From NCBI GenBank assembly GCA_022432975.1, contig CM039502.1:1230375-1294374 (forward strand): a DNA stretch of 64,000 nucleotides. The letters run 5' to 3'. The translations under genes were made by a program, and so were the position numbers. The notes beneath the pieces are model-generated. The model was not told where the DNA came from. It saw nothing but the letters and a program-made list of their open reading frames with translations, and did no database searches. The stretch's first letter is position 1, and each line of letters begins with the position of its first letter. The stretch is from Begonia masoniana. Its lineage: Eukaryota; Streptophyta; Magnoliopsida; Cucurbitales; Begoniaceae. Shown piece by piece: positions 49,704-62,100 of the stretch.

Positions 49704-50540
49704 TTATATCAACGTGTCGTACGGCAGATTCTTGTTACATGTCCAACCAATCTCATACATGTGATCTAAAATCACGAAGCTATGATCGAACATCTTCTCG
49801 TTGTACAACTTCTCTATTACATAGAGATTCATGCAGTTCACGAGATCTCTATATCCATCCCGAGGTATAATTGTGTGAGTTATCAGATTGTAAATAACCA
49901 GAGCTCTGACGTTCAAATCTTTTGATTTTGGCTTCACGAACCCTCTGATATTTGCATTTTGATGAATTTCCCTAAGAAAGTCAAGTCCCTCCACCGATCT
50001 AAAAAAATCACAATATTGGAAAGCATGGTAGTATCTCTCCACCTCATTCCCTTCTCCGGCAAACCCAAGCACTTTATTAACCGTCTCTAGAGGTATCAAA
50101 ATCTTTGTACCAATGAAGTACGTCTTCAAACATCATGATCTCTCGGTAGAGGTCAAATTTGCATAAAACAAGCGAATAATTTTATCGCAGTTATCGCTCC
50201 TCAATCTGTACACTACGTGTAGGGCGATTCTATCAAACATCTCATTGATCTCCAATGACTCTCAATCTCTAAAGTTGACGGTCTTTAAATGAATAACTGA
50301 GCTGTTTGATATATCCCGCTCAAACTGCTCCTTACACATATGATTTCGAAATTCATTCAAAAAATACCCAGTTGTCGGTCGTTGCGCTTCACTCGGAGCG
50401 CCTTGTGATGATAGTGGTCAGTTTGTCGGATCCCCTTGAAATGGTCCTCCTTGTGACATTGATGGGCGATTTGGCAGAGGTCGCTCGGTAGGGTCACCTT
50501 GTGACGGACCTCCTTGTGGTAAACAATTTTTCTTTTAATC
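49704..50540 (-). pseudogene. Putative plant transposon protein domain (Transposase_32-like), with in-frame stops
   Basis: The intact C-terminal stretch is 50129-49704 (141 residues). The same frame reaches back to about 50540 with three TGA stops. Seen: a Pro/Gln/Gly-rich N-terminus with PSQGDPTERP-type repeats, 'EMFDRIALHVVYRLRSDNCD', 'YFIGTKILIPLETVNKVLGF', 'YYHAFQYCDFFRSVEGLDFL' and 'VIYNLITHTIIPRDGYRDLV'. This order matches the plant transposon domain often found near gag-like ORFs. It lies antisense to the MULE transposase and could be MULE cargo or a separate insertion. The TGA stops could come from CGA codons by C-to-T change. Confidence 0.6.
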
Positions 50541-51125
50541 ATCAATTTGAGTGGAACTTGGCAATTTAAGTTTAATTGTAGATTTTGTTGATTTAAGGCT
50601 CAGATTTGTGGGATTTTTTGATAATATTAGAAGGTAAGGATTAGAGATAGGGAAATCAACACGGTAGAGCGTGAAATGGTCAAATTTTGTATTGGAATCG
50701 CAGTTGGGGCTGAGAGAAAATCAGATTTTTTAGCAATGGAGAGTAGAAGGGGCGACTAATTTTTTTATATACTATCAATGATCAGTCCCTTAATCTGGGG
50801 CAATGACCCCCATTCTCAGCCATAATTGTAAGAACAGGGGTCATCGCCCCCCGTTCTCCAGCCCTAATTTTGAAAACGAGAGATGATCGGTTGTAACGAC
50901 CTCAAAATTTAATTTGAATTTTTCTCCAATTTGAAAACCCTAAAATTTTTTTCAAATTGATTTGTAAATTAAGTTAAATTGGATCGTTATAAAACACTAA
51001 TTTTCTTAATTCAAAATCATTGAAAATAATAAAAATCATTTAATAAGCGGAAGCCTTGAAATTAATGTCAATAAATATTTAGAACATTAAATGTTAAACA
51101 AACATTAAATATAACTTCATTCATA

Positions 51126-51700
51126 GATAATCTTCACACTTCGGTCTGTTTCAGGCCATAAATTCTATCGCCTTCGCTTCCATCATAAAGTCTGTAAAAT
51201 ACTTTTCATTAAAAAGCTCCTTAAATTTCTCTCAGGTCATGGTGATGACTGAATGCATCGCCTTTATAAATCTTACCAGTAACGTGCCTCCATCCGGAAC
51301 ATAGAAGATGCACAATCTACTTTCTCTTCTTCAGAAATCTTGGACATGATTATAAATCTCTATAATAGTCCTGATCTAATTATCTGCAGCTGCCATATCC
51401 GCCAAATTTTCATTAAAAGTTTGAGGGTCCAAATGTCGAAATCTATCGAAATCCATATCCATATGTCGAGGCCTATTTGGAATTTGGGCCTGCATATTCA
51501 CTGTTTGAGCTGCGGCAGTGGTTGCCTGAGCTGCCGCATTAGCTGCTTGCGACAGTTGTTCATTTTGTCTGGCTTTGTAACTCGATCATGTCCATCATCC
51601 GATCGAGTATAGCATCCATATTATTTTCTATTCCTCTACGATTGGCCATAAGTCTACATCACAAAAACTTAATTTAGAGAAATCTATCTTTGTATACTAC
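51126..51700 (-). pseudogene. Gypsy gag remnant
   Basis: The minus strand reads MANRRGIENNMDAILDRMMD from 51649. Shifted frames then give 'QLSQAANAAAQATTAAAQTV', 'RFRHLDPQTFNENLADM', 'ISEEEKVDCASSMFRMEARY' and 'EKFKELFNEKYFTDFMMEAK'. These match the plant Gypsy gag order (hinge, ..EEEKV..A..ML.GEA..W, then W..FK..F..KYF). Stops and frameshifts break it. Confidence 0.75.
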
Positions 51701-52371
51701 TTGAAATGTACTACAACATTATCTAACATATTTTTATCAAAATATAAATTTTAATACAGACTTACTTGCTGGTCGACAATCTTTCAAATGCATGATGAAC
51801 ATACAGAGTAGTCTACAGAACCGTTTTAAAACCATGATGCTCTAATACAAACTGTAACGACCCCAAAGTTTAATTTGAATTTTTTCCCCAATTTGAAAAC
51901 CCTAAAAATTTTTTCCAAATTGATTTACAAATTATGTTAAATTAGAACGTTATAAAACCCTAATTTTCTTAATTCAAAATCATTGAAAATAATAAAAATC
52001 ATTTAATGAGCGGAAGCCTTGAAATTAATGTCAATAAATATTTAGAACATTAAATGCTAAACAAACATTAAATATAATTTCATTCATAAATTTTTTAAAA
52101 TAATAGCGTACTTAATAAAAATTCAATAATTGGTGCAATAAATTATTCTAACTTAAAAATAAACTTTAAATTTTATTCAAAACCGACGACCACATCCTCC
52201 TCTGTATGCTCGTCTGCCTCTGGAGGATTCTCGAACACAGCTAGTTCTTCCTCAGATAAAAACTTACCTGCATCACAAAATTAAAAATTATGAGAAAAAC
52301 TCAGTAAGCAAAAATATGTGCAAGTGTCAACATTTACTTTTCCCAAATCTTGTCTTATCAGTTACATTCTG

Positions 52372-52600
52372 GTTAGAACTTGTTCCAACCTTCGTTCATA
52401 TACCACCTCTAGTTAGAACTTGTTCCAAACTTTGGTCAAACACCACTTCTAGTTAGAACTTGTTCCAACCTTCGGTCAAAGACCACCTCTAGTTAGAACT
52501 TGTTCCAACTTTCGTTCAAATATCACATCTAGTTAGAACTTGTTCTAACCTTCGTTCAGATGCCACCTCTAGTTAGAACTTGTTCCAACCTTCTATCAAA
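52372..52600. repeat. ~42-bp minisatellite in the Gypsy LTR, copy A
   Basis: About six units of 'gttagaacttgttccaacct' followed by a variable 'tcg(g/t)tcaaa.accacctct' part. A second array is at 55929-56160. Confidence 0.9.
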
Positions 52601-52932
52601 CCACCATCTCATTTTCGTTCAGCTTTTGCTATCACGTATTTTCTATCAATTCCATCGTTTTCACACATACAAATGTCCTATCAATTTTATCTTTTAAACA
52701 TGGCTTGTCAAGTCAAAAATCGTGCTCATATCCGAAATATAAATAAAACTGTACTAAAATAATATATTTTGTGTCATGTGGCGCCAAATCCAAACGTTGA
52801 AAACGTGATATTTCACTACTGGTTCCGAGAGAGAGAGAGAAAGCAAATAAAGTTTTTTATGTATTTTCTTGATCGTTCCGAATAATCTTCCCTGCTTCAA
52901 ATTAGGGACATTTAAATTTTATTCCAAACAAT

Positions 52933-54303
<1,371 letters not shown>

Positions 54304-55039
54304 CTTACCGAGCCTCTTATTTGTAAAGAAAGATTTCAATTCTTTCCTTAGATGTCAGATTCGTCGACGATTTTAGGAAAAGATTTTCTTTTGTGATTAT
54401 TTTCCAAACTTTGACAGAATAAGGCTTGAATCTAGGAATGAAGCTTCAAGTTGTGATTCACAAAAAATTAGGTTGTTTAATGGAAATAAATCCATGATTT
54501 ATACTAAATTGAAATTTTCTTTGATTGGCTGCAATTAGGGTTTTTATTTGAGATTTTATAGAGCACCCCCTTGAAGATTCCTTACTTCTCCTCAACGAGA
54601 AAATTTGATCGAGCTTTCGGGTGTCGATCCACAACCTTACACAATCCTGGATTGAACTTTACGGGCGTCAATCCACTGCCTTAATAGATTTGAGTTTGTA
54701 AAATATTAAGCTCACACTACAATCTCACAAGATGAATCTCAAGTTAGGATTGAGAGATGTAGAGAGAAATACAGAGAGTTCAAACTTTCGCAGCTAGGGC
54801 TCAGAATTCAAATTGGCAAAAGTTAGTCTTCGAGCCTTTTCTTCTGCTATATACTCTGTATGAATTTGCTTCATAAAATTGAATGCTTCTTTCTTCAAAA
54901 TGGAGGAAAAGTTACCGTTGGGAAGCATCCGTACTGAAGCAGCTATCCGTTTGCGTCTGAAATTGTGTTCGTCGTCGCCATTAAAGGTCTGGAGTTAATG
55001 CTGAAAACGACGTCACTGTAGCTTCGCGGCTAACTTTGA

Positions 55040-55745
55040 ATTCTGGCGGAAGATTACCGGAAGATGTAGCTTCAAAACACTTGACACGTCATCGGAATGA
55101 GTAAGCTTCAAAACGTCACCGACATAAGTGTCTGGAAGCTTCATCGGCAGGCGCAACGTGAAAATCCGTCGACAGATGCATCGAAGTCCATCGGCATGTG
55201 CAGCTTAAAAGCTATCGGCAGGTGTAGGAGTTGAATTCCATCGGCAGACGCATCCTTAAATTTCACCGACATGAGCATGCTTTTGTTATCATCTCCTTTT
55301 GTCGTTTAGTCAATCGGCAGGAGTAGATTCAAACATCATCGGCAGATGAAGCAAATAAACACTGACTACTTCATCGGTAAATGTCTTCAAATATCATCGG
55401 CAGATGTGTTCACATAAATTGTCGTCTAGTGAACGGCAATGAGCAAGCTTGAACGTCATCGGTGTGAGTAGCGCCAAATGCTATCGGTAGATCCATCTTG
55501 ACACGTCATCGGCATATATCTTCAAAACCGCTTCGGCAGATGAAACACATAAGTACTTTGACACGTCATCGGCATCTGTCTTCAGAAACAGCTATCGGCA
55601 GAGAAAACATGTACTGACTTGACACGTCATCGGCATATGTCTTCAAAGACGCTATCGGCAGATAATAACTTTTAAACGGCGTCTTCTTCTGCTTAGCAAT
55701 CGGCAGAGGCTTTCATTTTTTTATGCATAGTCATCGGTAGAAGCG
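55040..55745. repeat. Degenerate minisatellite built on catcggcag motifs
   Basis: More than twenty irregularly spaced copies of (c/t)atcgg(c/t)a(g/t)(a/g)tg, often with 'gacacgtcatcggcatatgt' or 'cttcaaa' between them. Spacing ranges from about 20 to 50 bp. It sits in the insertion that separates the two duplicated halves of the LTR. Confidence 0.8.
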
Positions 55746-55924
55746 TGTTTTTCTGTTCTGCTCTGTATACTCAAACCGATTTTATTAGACAACTAAAATA
55801 CCCTTGTTCAGGGTATTATCAACCAAACATGTATTGATAATTCTTATTTAAATACACATAATCAAATTGTATACTTAATACACAAATACATAATCAAAAA
55901 CAAATTATGACTTAAACACTCTAT

Positions 55925-57469
55925 AAGTCAACAAGAACTTGTTCTAACATTCGTTCATATACCACCTCTAGTTAGAACTTGTTCCAAACTTTAGTCAAAC
56001 ACCACTTTTAGTTAGAACTTGTTCCAACCTTCGGTCAAAGACCACCTCTAGTTAGAACTTGTTCCAACTTTCGGTCAAATATCACATCTAGTTAGAACTT
56101 GTTCCAACCTTCGTTCAGATGTCACATACTGGTTAGAACTTGTTCCAACCTTCGATCAAGCTCACCATCTCATTGTCGTTCAGGCTTTTGCTATCACGTA
56201 TTTTCTATCAATTCCATCGTTTTCATACACATACAAATGTCCTATCAATTTCATCTTTTAAACAATGCTATGTCAATGTCAAAAAATACGTGCTTAAATA
56301 TCAGAAATATAAAATAAAACTGTAATAAAATAATATAGATTTTGTGATGTAGGGCCAAAGCCAAAACGTTGAAAAACGTGATATTTTCACTTACCTGGAT
56401 TCCGAGAGAGAGAGAGAAAGGCAAATAAAGTTTTTTAGGTATTTTCTTGAGCGTTCGAATAATCTTCCTGCTTAAAAATTAGGGACATTTAAATTTTATT
56501 CCAAACAATCATTTTGAAAATAATTAGGGTAGAAATTCCTTACAATAAAATCCTAGCGTTGGATTTTTGGATTGATTTGAGCGTCCTTAATGATCCAAAA
56601 ATTATTTGGTTGAACCAATTTTTGGTTTGGGCTGATTGGTCAATTGGACCGGTTCAGGGTCGTCAGAACCAGTTTGATTTTGCTGGTTTGGTCACTGGTC
56701 CGGTTCAACCTTAACAATATGTTGGTGGTCTAGTTCGGTTCAGGATAGAAATTCTGAACCAAACATGTCCTTCTTCTTCGTGCGAGCTTCTGCGAGAGAG
56801 AGGGAGTGCGAAAGAGTGAGAAACAGAGAGAGAATGAGCGCGAGAGAGAGCGAGAACGAGAGAGAGAGACAAAGATCGAGATGAAGGAACCTACGCTGCT
56901 CAACGGAGGCCGAGGAGAGTCTGACCACGCGAAGATGGTTTGGTCGAGAGGAAATTCGCCGATGGGACTACTCGGAGTTGAAGCTGTAATTCTTCTTCTT
57001 CAGAGACGTTCGCCGGAGTCTGTCAACTCACGGTGGTCGGAGTCAGTTTCAGTGGAGGTTATCAGGTGCGGCGGTTCTGCGAGGTAAGGTTACTCACGAG
57101 TTCCTCTCAGGTTTTCAGAATGGGTGGAAATTTTGTTGTGGTTGCTGTGATTTTTTCTTTCTTACCTAGCCTCTTAATATTCTAAAGAAAGATTTCAATT
57201 CTTTCCTTAGATGGTCAGATTCGTCGACCGATTTTAGGAAAAGATTTTCTTTTGTGATTATTTTCCAAACTTTGACAGAATAAGGCTTGAATCTAGGAAT
57301 GAAGCTTCAAGTTGTGATTCACCGAAAATTAGGCTGTTTAATTGGAAAAAAATCCATGATTTTATACTAAAATTGGAAATTTTCTTTGATTGGCTGCAAT
57401 TAGGGTTTTTATTTGAGATTTTATAGAAATTGGATCCTTAATTTAGGGATAAAATTTTAGGATGTTACA
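55925..57469. repeat. Second copy of the LTR segment at 52365-54560
   Basis: Shared blocks in the same order: the 42-bp minisatellite; 'ccgagagagagagag' with 'aaagttttttatgtattttc'; 'attagggacatttaaatttt'; then 'aaagatttcaattctttcct' and 'ttggctgcaattagggtttt'. This copy keeps ~650 bp where the first copy has poly-T. It includes a GA-rich tract (56795-56880) and a small unexplained GC-richer stretch with a 93-residue reading that I do not call a gene. Confidence 0.8.
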
Positions 57470-57474
57470 TCGGT

Positions 57475-59125
57475 CCTCAGTACGCAACGTTAATTCAGAA
57501 CGTGGTGTGATCGGTCCCCCATTCTAAGCATAAGTTGAGAACGGGGGGTGATCGGCCACCCACCAAAGTTTGATTTATTACATTTTTTTTATAGTTTAAG
57601 GTTTTAGTTATTATGATTTTTAGTTTAAGTAGTGTTTTAAAGTAATCTCATATTTTGTAGTTCAAATTGATTTTAACCTGGTGTTTATAAACACTTATTA
57701 ATTAAGCTGGTAATATAATATTCAATAGTTCACATTGTACGTTAAATAGGAGAACTCAGTAGGAGTGAAAACGGACTGGTTCTGCCAAAATGAAGCTCTT
57801 GCTCTCAAACGAAATGAAACTCTAGTTTTGATTTTGCAAAGGCTGAACATTTAAAAACCAGAAGCGGGTTGTTCTGATGTACCTGAACGAAGCTCTTGAG
57901 CTGGAAAGACCCGAGAGGCTACAACATCTTGCAGATATCAGAAGTCTAAATCTTGAACCCTCGAGCCAGGAGGCTTGTCCAATCATATCGATGTTGTGAT
58001 CCGAGGTCAACCATGAAAACAAAGACCTTCATCAAGCCAACAGGCAACAACAGCGCAACTATATCTGAAAGCCGGAGGAAGTTCAAACTTAACTGAAGAG
58101 AAGAGTGAAGACGTTGTTTTCTGCAGTTTCGGACTTGGGTCGGGCGTAGGAGGGTCGTCGGTCTGAGGTGTTTGGGCTAGATTAGACATGTTGGGTCGGG
58201 TTTTCCACAGGGTCGGTTCGGGCTTTACCCCTTTACCAATAATAATATAACAGTAGTCACATATTATAATTATTAAGATTAATTCTAGGTGTATGATGCA
58301 CGTAACAAGTATATAATTATAAATAACAACTAATCATTTATCCGTACCATAGAATATAAATCTTAAGATAGGTAATTTTTTTTATGTTAAAATATTATTT
58401 ATAAAAATAGTAGAATAAAAGAATAACTGTATCATTACTCTGATAATAAAATTGTTCATAAATATCTAATTTTTATGATAATTTTAATATTTATTTTAAG
58501 AATAATGCTATATTTTTACTATCTATTATTATTTTTTAATTTTTATTTATTCACGTGACAAACATTGATTAATATAATTATTATAATAAATTATAAATAG
58601 TTAAATGTGATAGTTCGTCATATGAAGACTAAGACGTTTCATTGTGAGAGGTCAGCTCATAACAGTAGAGATGTATAATCTCCCATCACTTGGGGAAAGC
58701 GGAAAATTCATATTTTATAAGTAGTGTTTTTTTTCTTACCTAGTACAACACATTTTTGTGCGAACTCTAAAAAATTGTGTAGGCTACAGTCTAAAGTAGA
58801 CAATATATATTAGGAGCACGACATTAGAAGACGTTACATTAAAATAAGTTACTAATTACACTTATCAATGTTTGACACGTCATTTAATAAAAATATAATG
58901 TAAATATAATAATATTATTATTTGAAAGATGTCACGTCTTATTAAAACATTAAATTCAATTAGAAATCAAAATAAAATTTCTGTATAATTTATATCTGAC
59001 TTCCGCAGTTGCAGTCCGGGAGCAGGAGTTGAGTTAGTGGTGGTAGCTTAAAACCCTAATTCATGCTTCTTCTCCATTTTCTTAAACCCTAGCTTGGACC
59101 AATATTTTTGTACGCTTCTTCTGTG
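57475..59125. other. Right remnant of the MULE-like element plus intergenic spacer
   Basis: 57475-57570 continues the G-rich 'gaacgggg..gatcgg' end of the element that the Gypsy entered. 57780-58200 is GC-richer with short minus-strand readings but no recognised family. 58650-58838 looks like a degraded TRIM/LTR ending in 'gacgttaca'. The remainder is AT-rich up to the NOP14 leader (~59010). Confidence 0.35.
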
Positions 59126-59131
59126 AATTAG

Positions 59132-62100
59132 ATGGCGAAGACATCCAACCATCGGAGCTCGCAGGGTAAAACTGAGAACAATAAGAAGAAGAAGCAGAAG
59201 AAGAAGAGTAAGTCGGGGCCAAACGCCATGCCTATGAAGCTCAAAGCTCCACAGGCCAATCCTTTCGAAAGCATTTGGTCGCGCAGAAAATTTGATACGC
59301 TTGGAAAAAAATCCAAGGGAGAAGAGCGCCGCATGGGCCGAGTTCGATCCATTGCCATTGAAAAGGCATGAATTGCTTCAGCGCCTTGATTACTGATGCA
59401 TGGAGCTCCATTTCTTCTTTTCTTTTTTTCCTGTTTCTCAACTCTATGGAATTTTACTATCATGGTTGCCCTCAACATGTTTTTTTTTTTTTTTTGTGAG
59501 GCAGAGGAAGAAAACGCTGTTGAAGGAGTATCAGCAAAGTGGAAAGGCTTCAGTTTTTATAGATAAGAGAATTGGGGAACACAATGAAACTCTGGAAGAA
59601 TTTGATAAGGCTCTTCTGCGTTCTCAGCGACAAGTAAGTTCATTGGGTCGCTCAAATTTATTGTATATGCATTATTAGTTTTTCCAACTTGTCATCTATG
59701 TTTATAAAGTGTGTAAGGTTTTGGTATGCTTATTGACAGATGAAATTGAGCAAGAAAAGCAAATATAACTTGTCTGATGGAGAGGAAGATGAAGATTCAG
59801 GATTTCCAAGTCTTGGTGCATTGATTGGAAGAGATAGTTTTGATGACGATGTTCTAGCCAATGATAACGAATTTCTAGCAGATGATGACGATGATAACGT
59901 AGGCGCTGATACGAGCAAGAGTAAGTGCGCACTTGTTTATTTTAGTTTTTTTAATTCACGTGCACGATTCTGTTTCATTTTGTTGATTTGTGTGGTATAA
60001 TTTTTTTTTCGTCTCTCACAACCGAGTTCATAGACCTACCAATAGTGTTTTCTTTGCTGGGATGAGGGTAACATCATTGATGAGCGCGTACTGTATTCTT
60101 TGCAGAGGATTTGCCTTTACCAAAGGATAGAGGTGTTATGGAAGGAGAGGAAAAGGTGCATTTATGACTATAAATTATAATTGTATAGATGTATATTGTC
60201 TAGGTCTTTCTGCATAAATTTGATCTATTATTGTTTAAATATATGATCTAAATCTGTAGGAACAAACCATGCTATTTTTTATTAAGTCGTCTCTGAGTTT
60301 GGTATTAACACGAGGAATACATCATTAAATCTTCTCTGACTTTTGGTGTTCATACAAGGAATACTATATTAGATCTTCTCTGGGTTTGGTATCCACACAA
60401 TGAGTACATTCATCTTCTCTGTGCATGTGTATTTCATCTTAGTTATGTCATCAAATTTTTAATTGATGGAAATCTGGAATTTTTTTCTAATTTTTATAGT
60501 ATATATTTCCATATATATGATGGATGTGTTTACAATTGGGTTGTTTTTTTTACTTTATCCTTGACATAGAATTAAAATTATGTCTAACTATAGTGAATTG
60601 AACTTTATTTCAAAGTATAGTGAATTTGCTGTCATATTTAGATTGAAAACTTTGCATTACAGAATTTTTCCTTAAATCTGTTTCAAATTGACAATTTACT
60701 ATGCAGAGACACAAAAGCAAGAAAGAAGTGATGGCAGAGATCATTGCAAAGAGCAAATTTTTTAAGGTGTGCATCTCTCCCCCTTTTGTCTCTTTTTCTA
60801 ACTTGGGTGTGGTCGCACAAAAATACATCACATTTTGTGCTACCTATGCACGGGGATAGTTATCCTTTGAATTTATGTTTCTTTTCTGTTCCTCCTGCTT
60901 CTCCTTAGGCAGAGAAAGCAAAAGCTAAGGAAGAAAATGAGCGTTTTGTTGAGGAATTGGACCAAAAATTTGCATCCATTCAGTCTGATGCCTGGGCATC
61001 GTTTACTAATCCAGCCAACGTGAATGCTTTGAAAAATTTAGTGAACAAGAGTATTCTAACAAACGATCAAATGAAGAAGGATGACTTCTCAGGTCATGGA
61101 GATAAATCAAAAGAAGTTGACCAGGTATAGTGATTTATTATTTTCCATGTATTGATGACATTCATATGTTCTATGCATTATGTTAACTGTTTTATTTTCT
61201 TCTTTTTTTCTATAGAATCTTTTAGCCTTCATTACTCATGGATAAATTCGATCACTGAGTAATTGTCATTACATCTTACAACTGTTAGGATAAACCTGAT
61301 TCTTATGACAAACTATTAAAAGAGATGGCATTGGAAATGCGCGCTCGTCCTTCCGATAGAATAAAAACACCAGAAGAGGTTGCCCAAGAGGAGCGAGAAC
61401 GATTGGAGCATTTAGAGGTACGAATCAGTCTTAACTATGAATAGTTAGTATGTTAGTGGATCAAGCTATATGATGTTAGTTCTCTACAAAGAAGTCAAGT
61501 TGATGATGGAGCTCTTCTTTGTCAATTGTTAATCTTACATTTATGTTATTTGTACTTTTTCATTTCTTCAATATGACCTGTATGAAGAGAATTACGTACA
61601 GACATATGTCCCTAGGTTTGGAAATGTGCTTCACATTTAATACAACCAGTTGCCATTTTTTAGCAATCTTAGTATTCCCTTCTCTCAGGAAGAGCGGCAG
61701 AAGAGAATGCATGCTGATGATGAATTCACTGATGAGGAAAATGAAGAAGCTGATAAATCATATGCACTGAAGCCAAGACCTATCTCTGGGGATGATTTGG
61801 GAGACTCCTTCACTGTTGATGATGAGCCCAATAGTACAAAGGGTTGGGTGGATAAGATTCTCAGGCAAAACAACGATGAAGATGATGATTCTTCTGGAAA
61901 TTCAGATTACGATGATGATCACGACGCTGATGAAAGAACTGGTGAAGATGCTGGTGACGGAAAATCAAATGGAGGAGAAACGGATGAAGATGATGGTGAT
62001 GAAGGTTCTGAGGAAGAGCAAGACGGGCATAAAATTGCTTTGAAGGACTGGGAACAGAGTGATGATGATATTATTGAGACAAATTTAGAAGCAGATGAAG

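Larger units (their letters stand above)
48808..50891 (+). mobile_element. MULE-like element remnant, left part
   Basis: Starts near 'gggtggtctccacccc'. A loosely matching inverted end lies at about 57540-57565, but no target duplication was found, so both edges are tentative. Inside are a decayed MuDR-type transposase on the plus strand and a plant-transposon domain on the minus strand. G-rich 'gaacggggg..gatc' motifs occur at both ends. A Gypsy element interrupts it at 50892-57469, and its right remainder is about 57470-57570. Confidence 0.5.

Noticed and set aside
55040..55745. CRISPR-like array of short repeats
   Set aside because: Plant nuclear context, short degenerate core, irregular spacing and no cas genes; a minisatellite fits.
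56806..57087. 93-residue Arg/Glu-rich reading
   Set aside because: Starts in a GA microsatellite inside the Gypsy LTR; no recognised domain after it.
57822..58189. Minus-strand readings of 60 and 66 residues
   Set aside because: No recognised domain, no splice-supported link between them; may be transposon debris.
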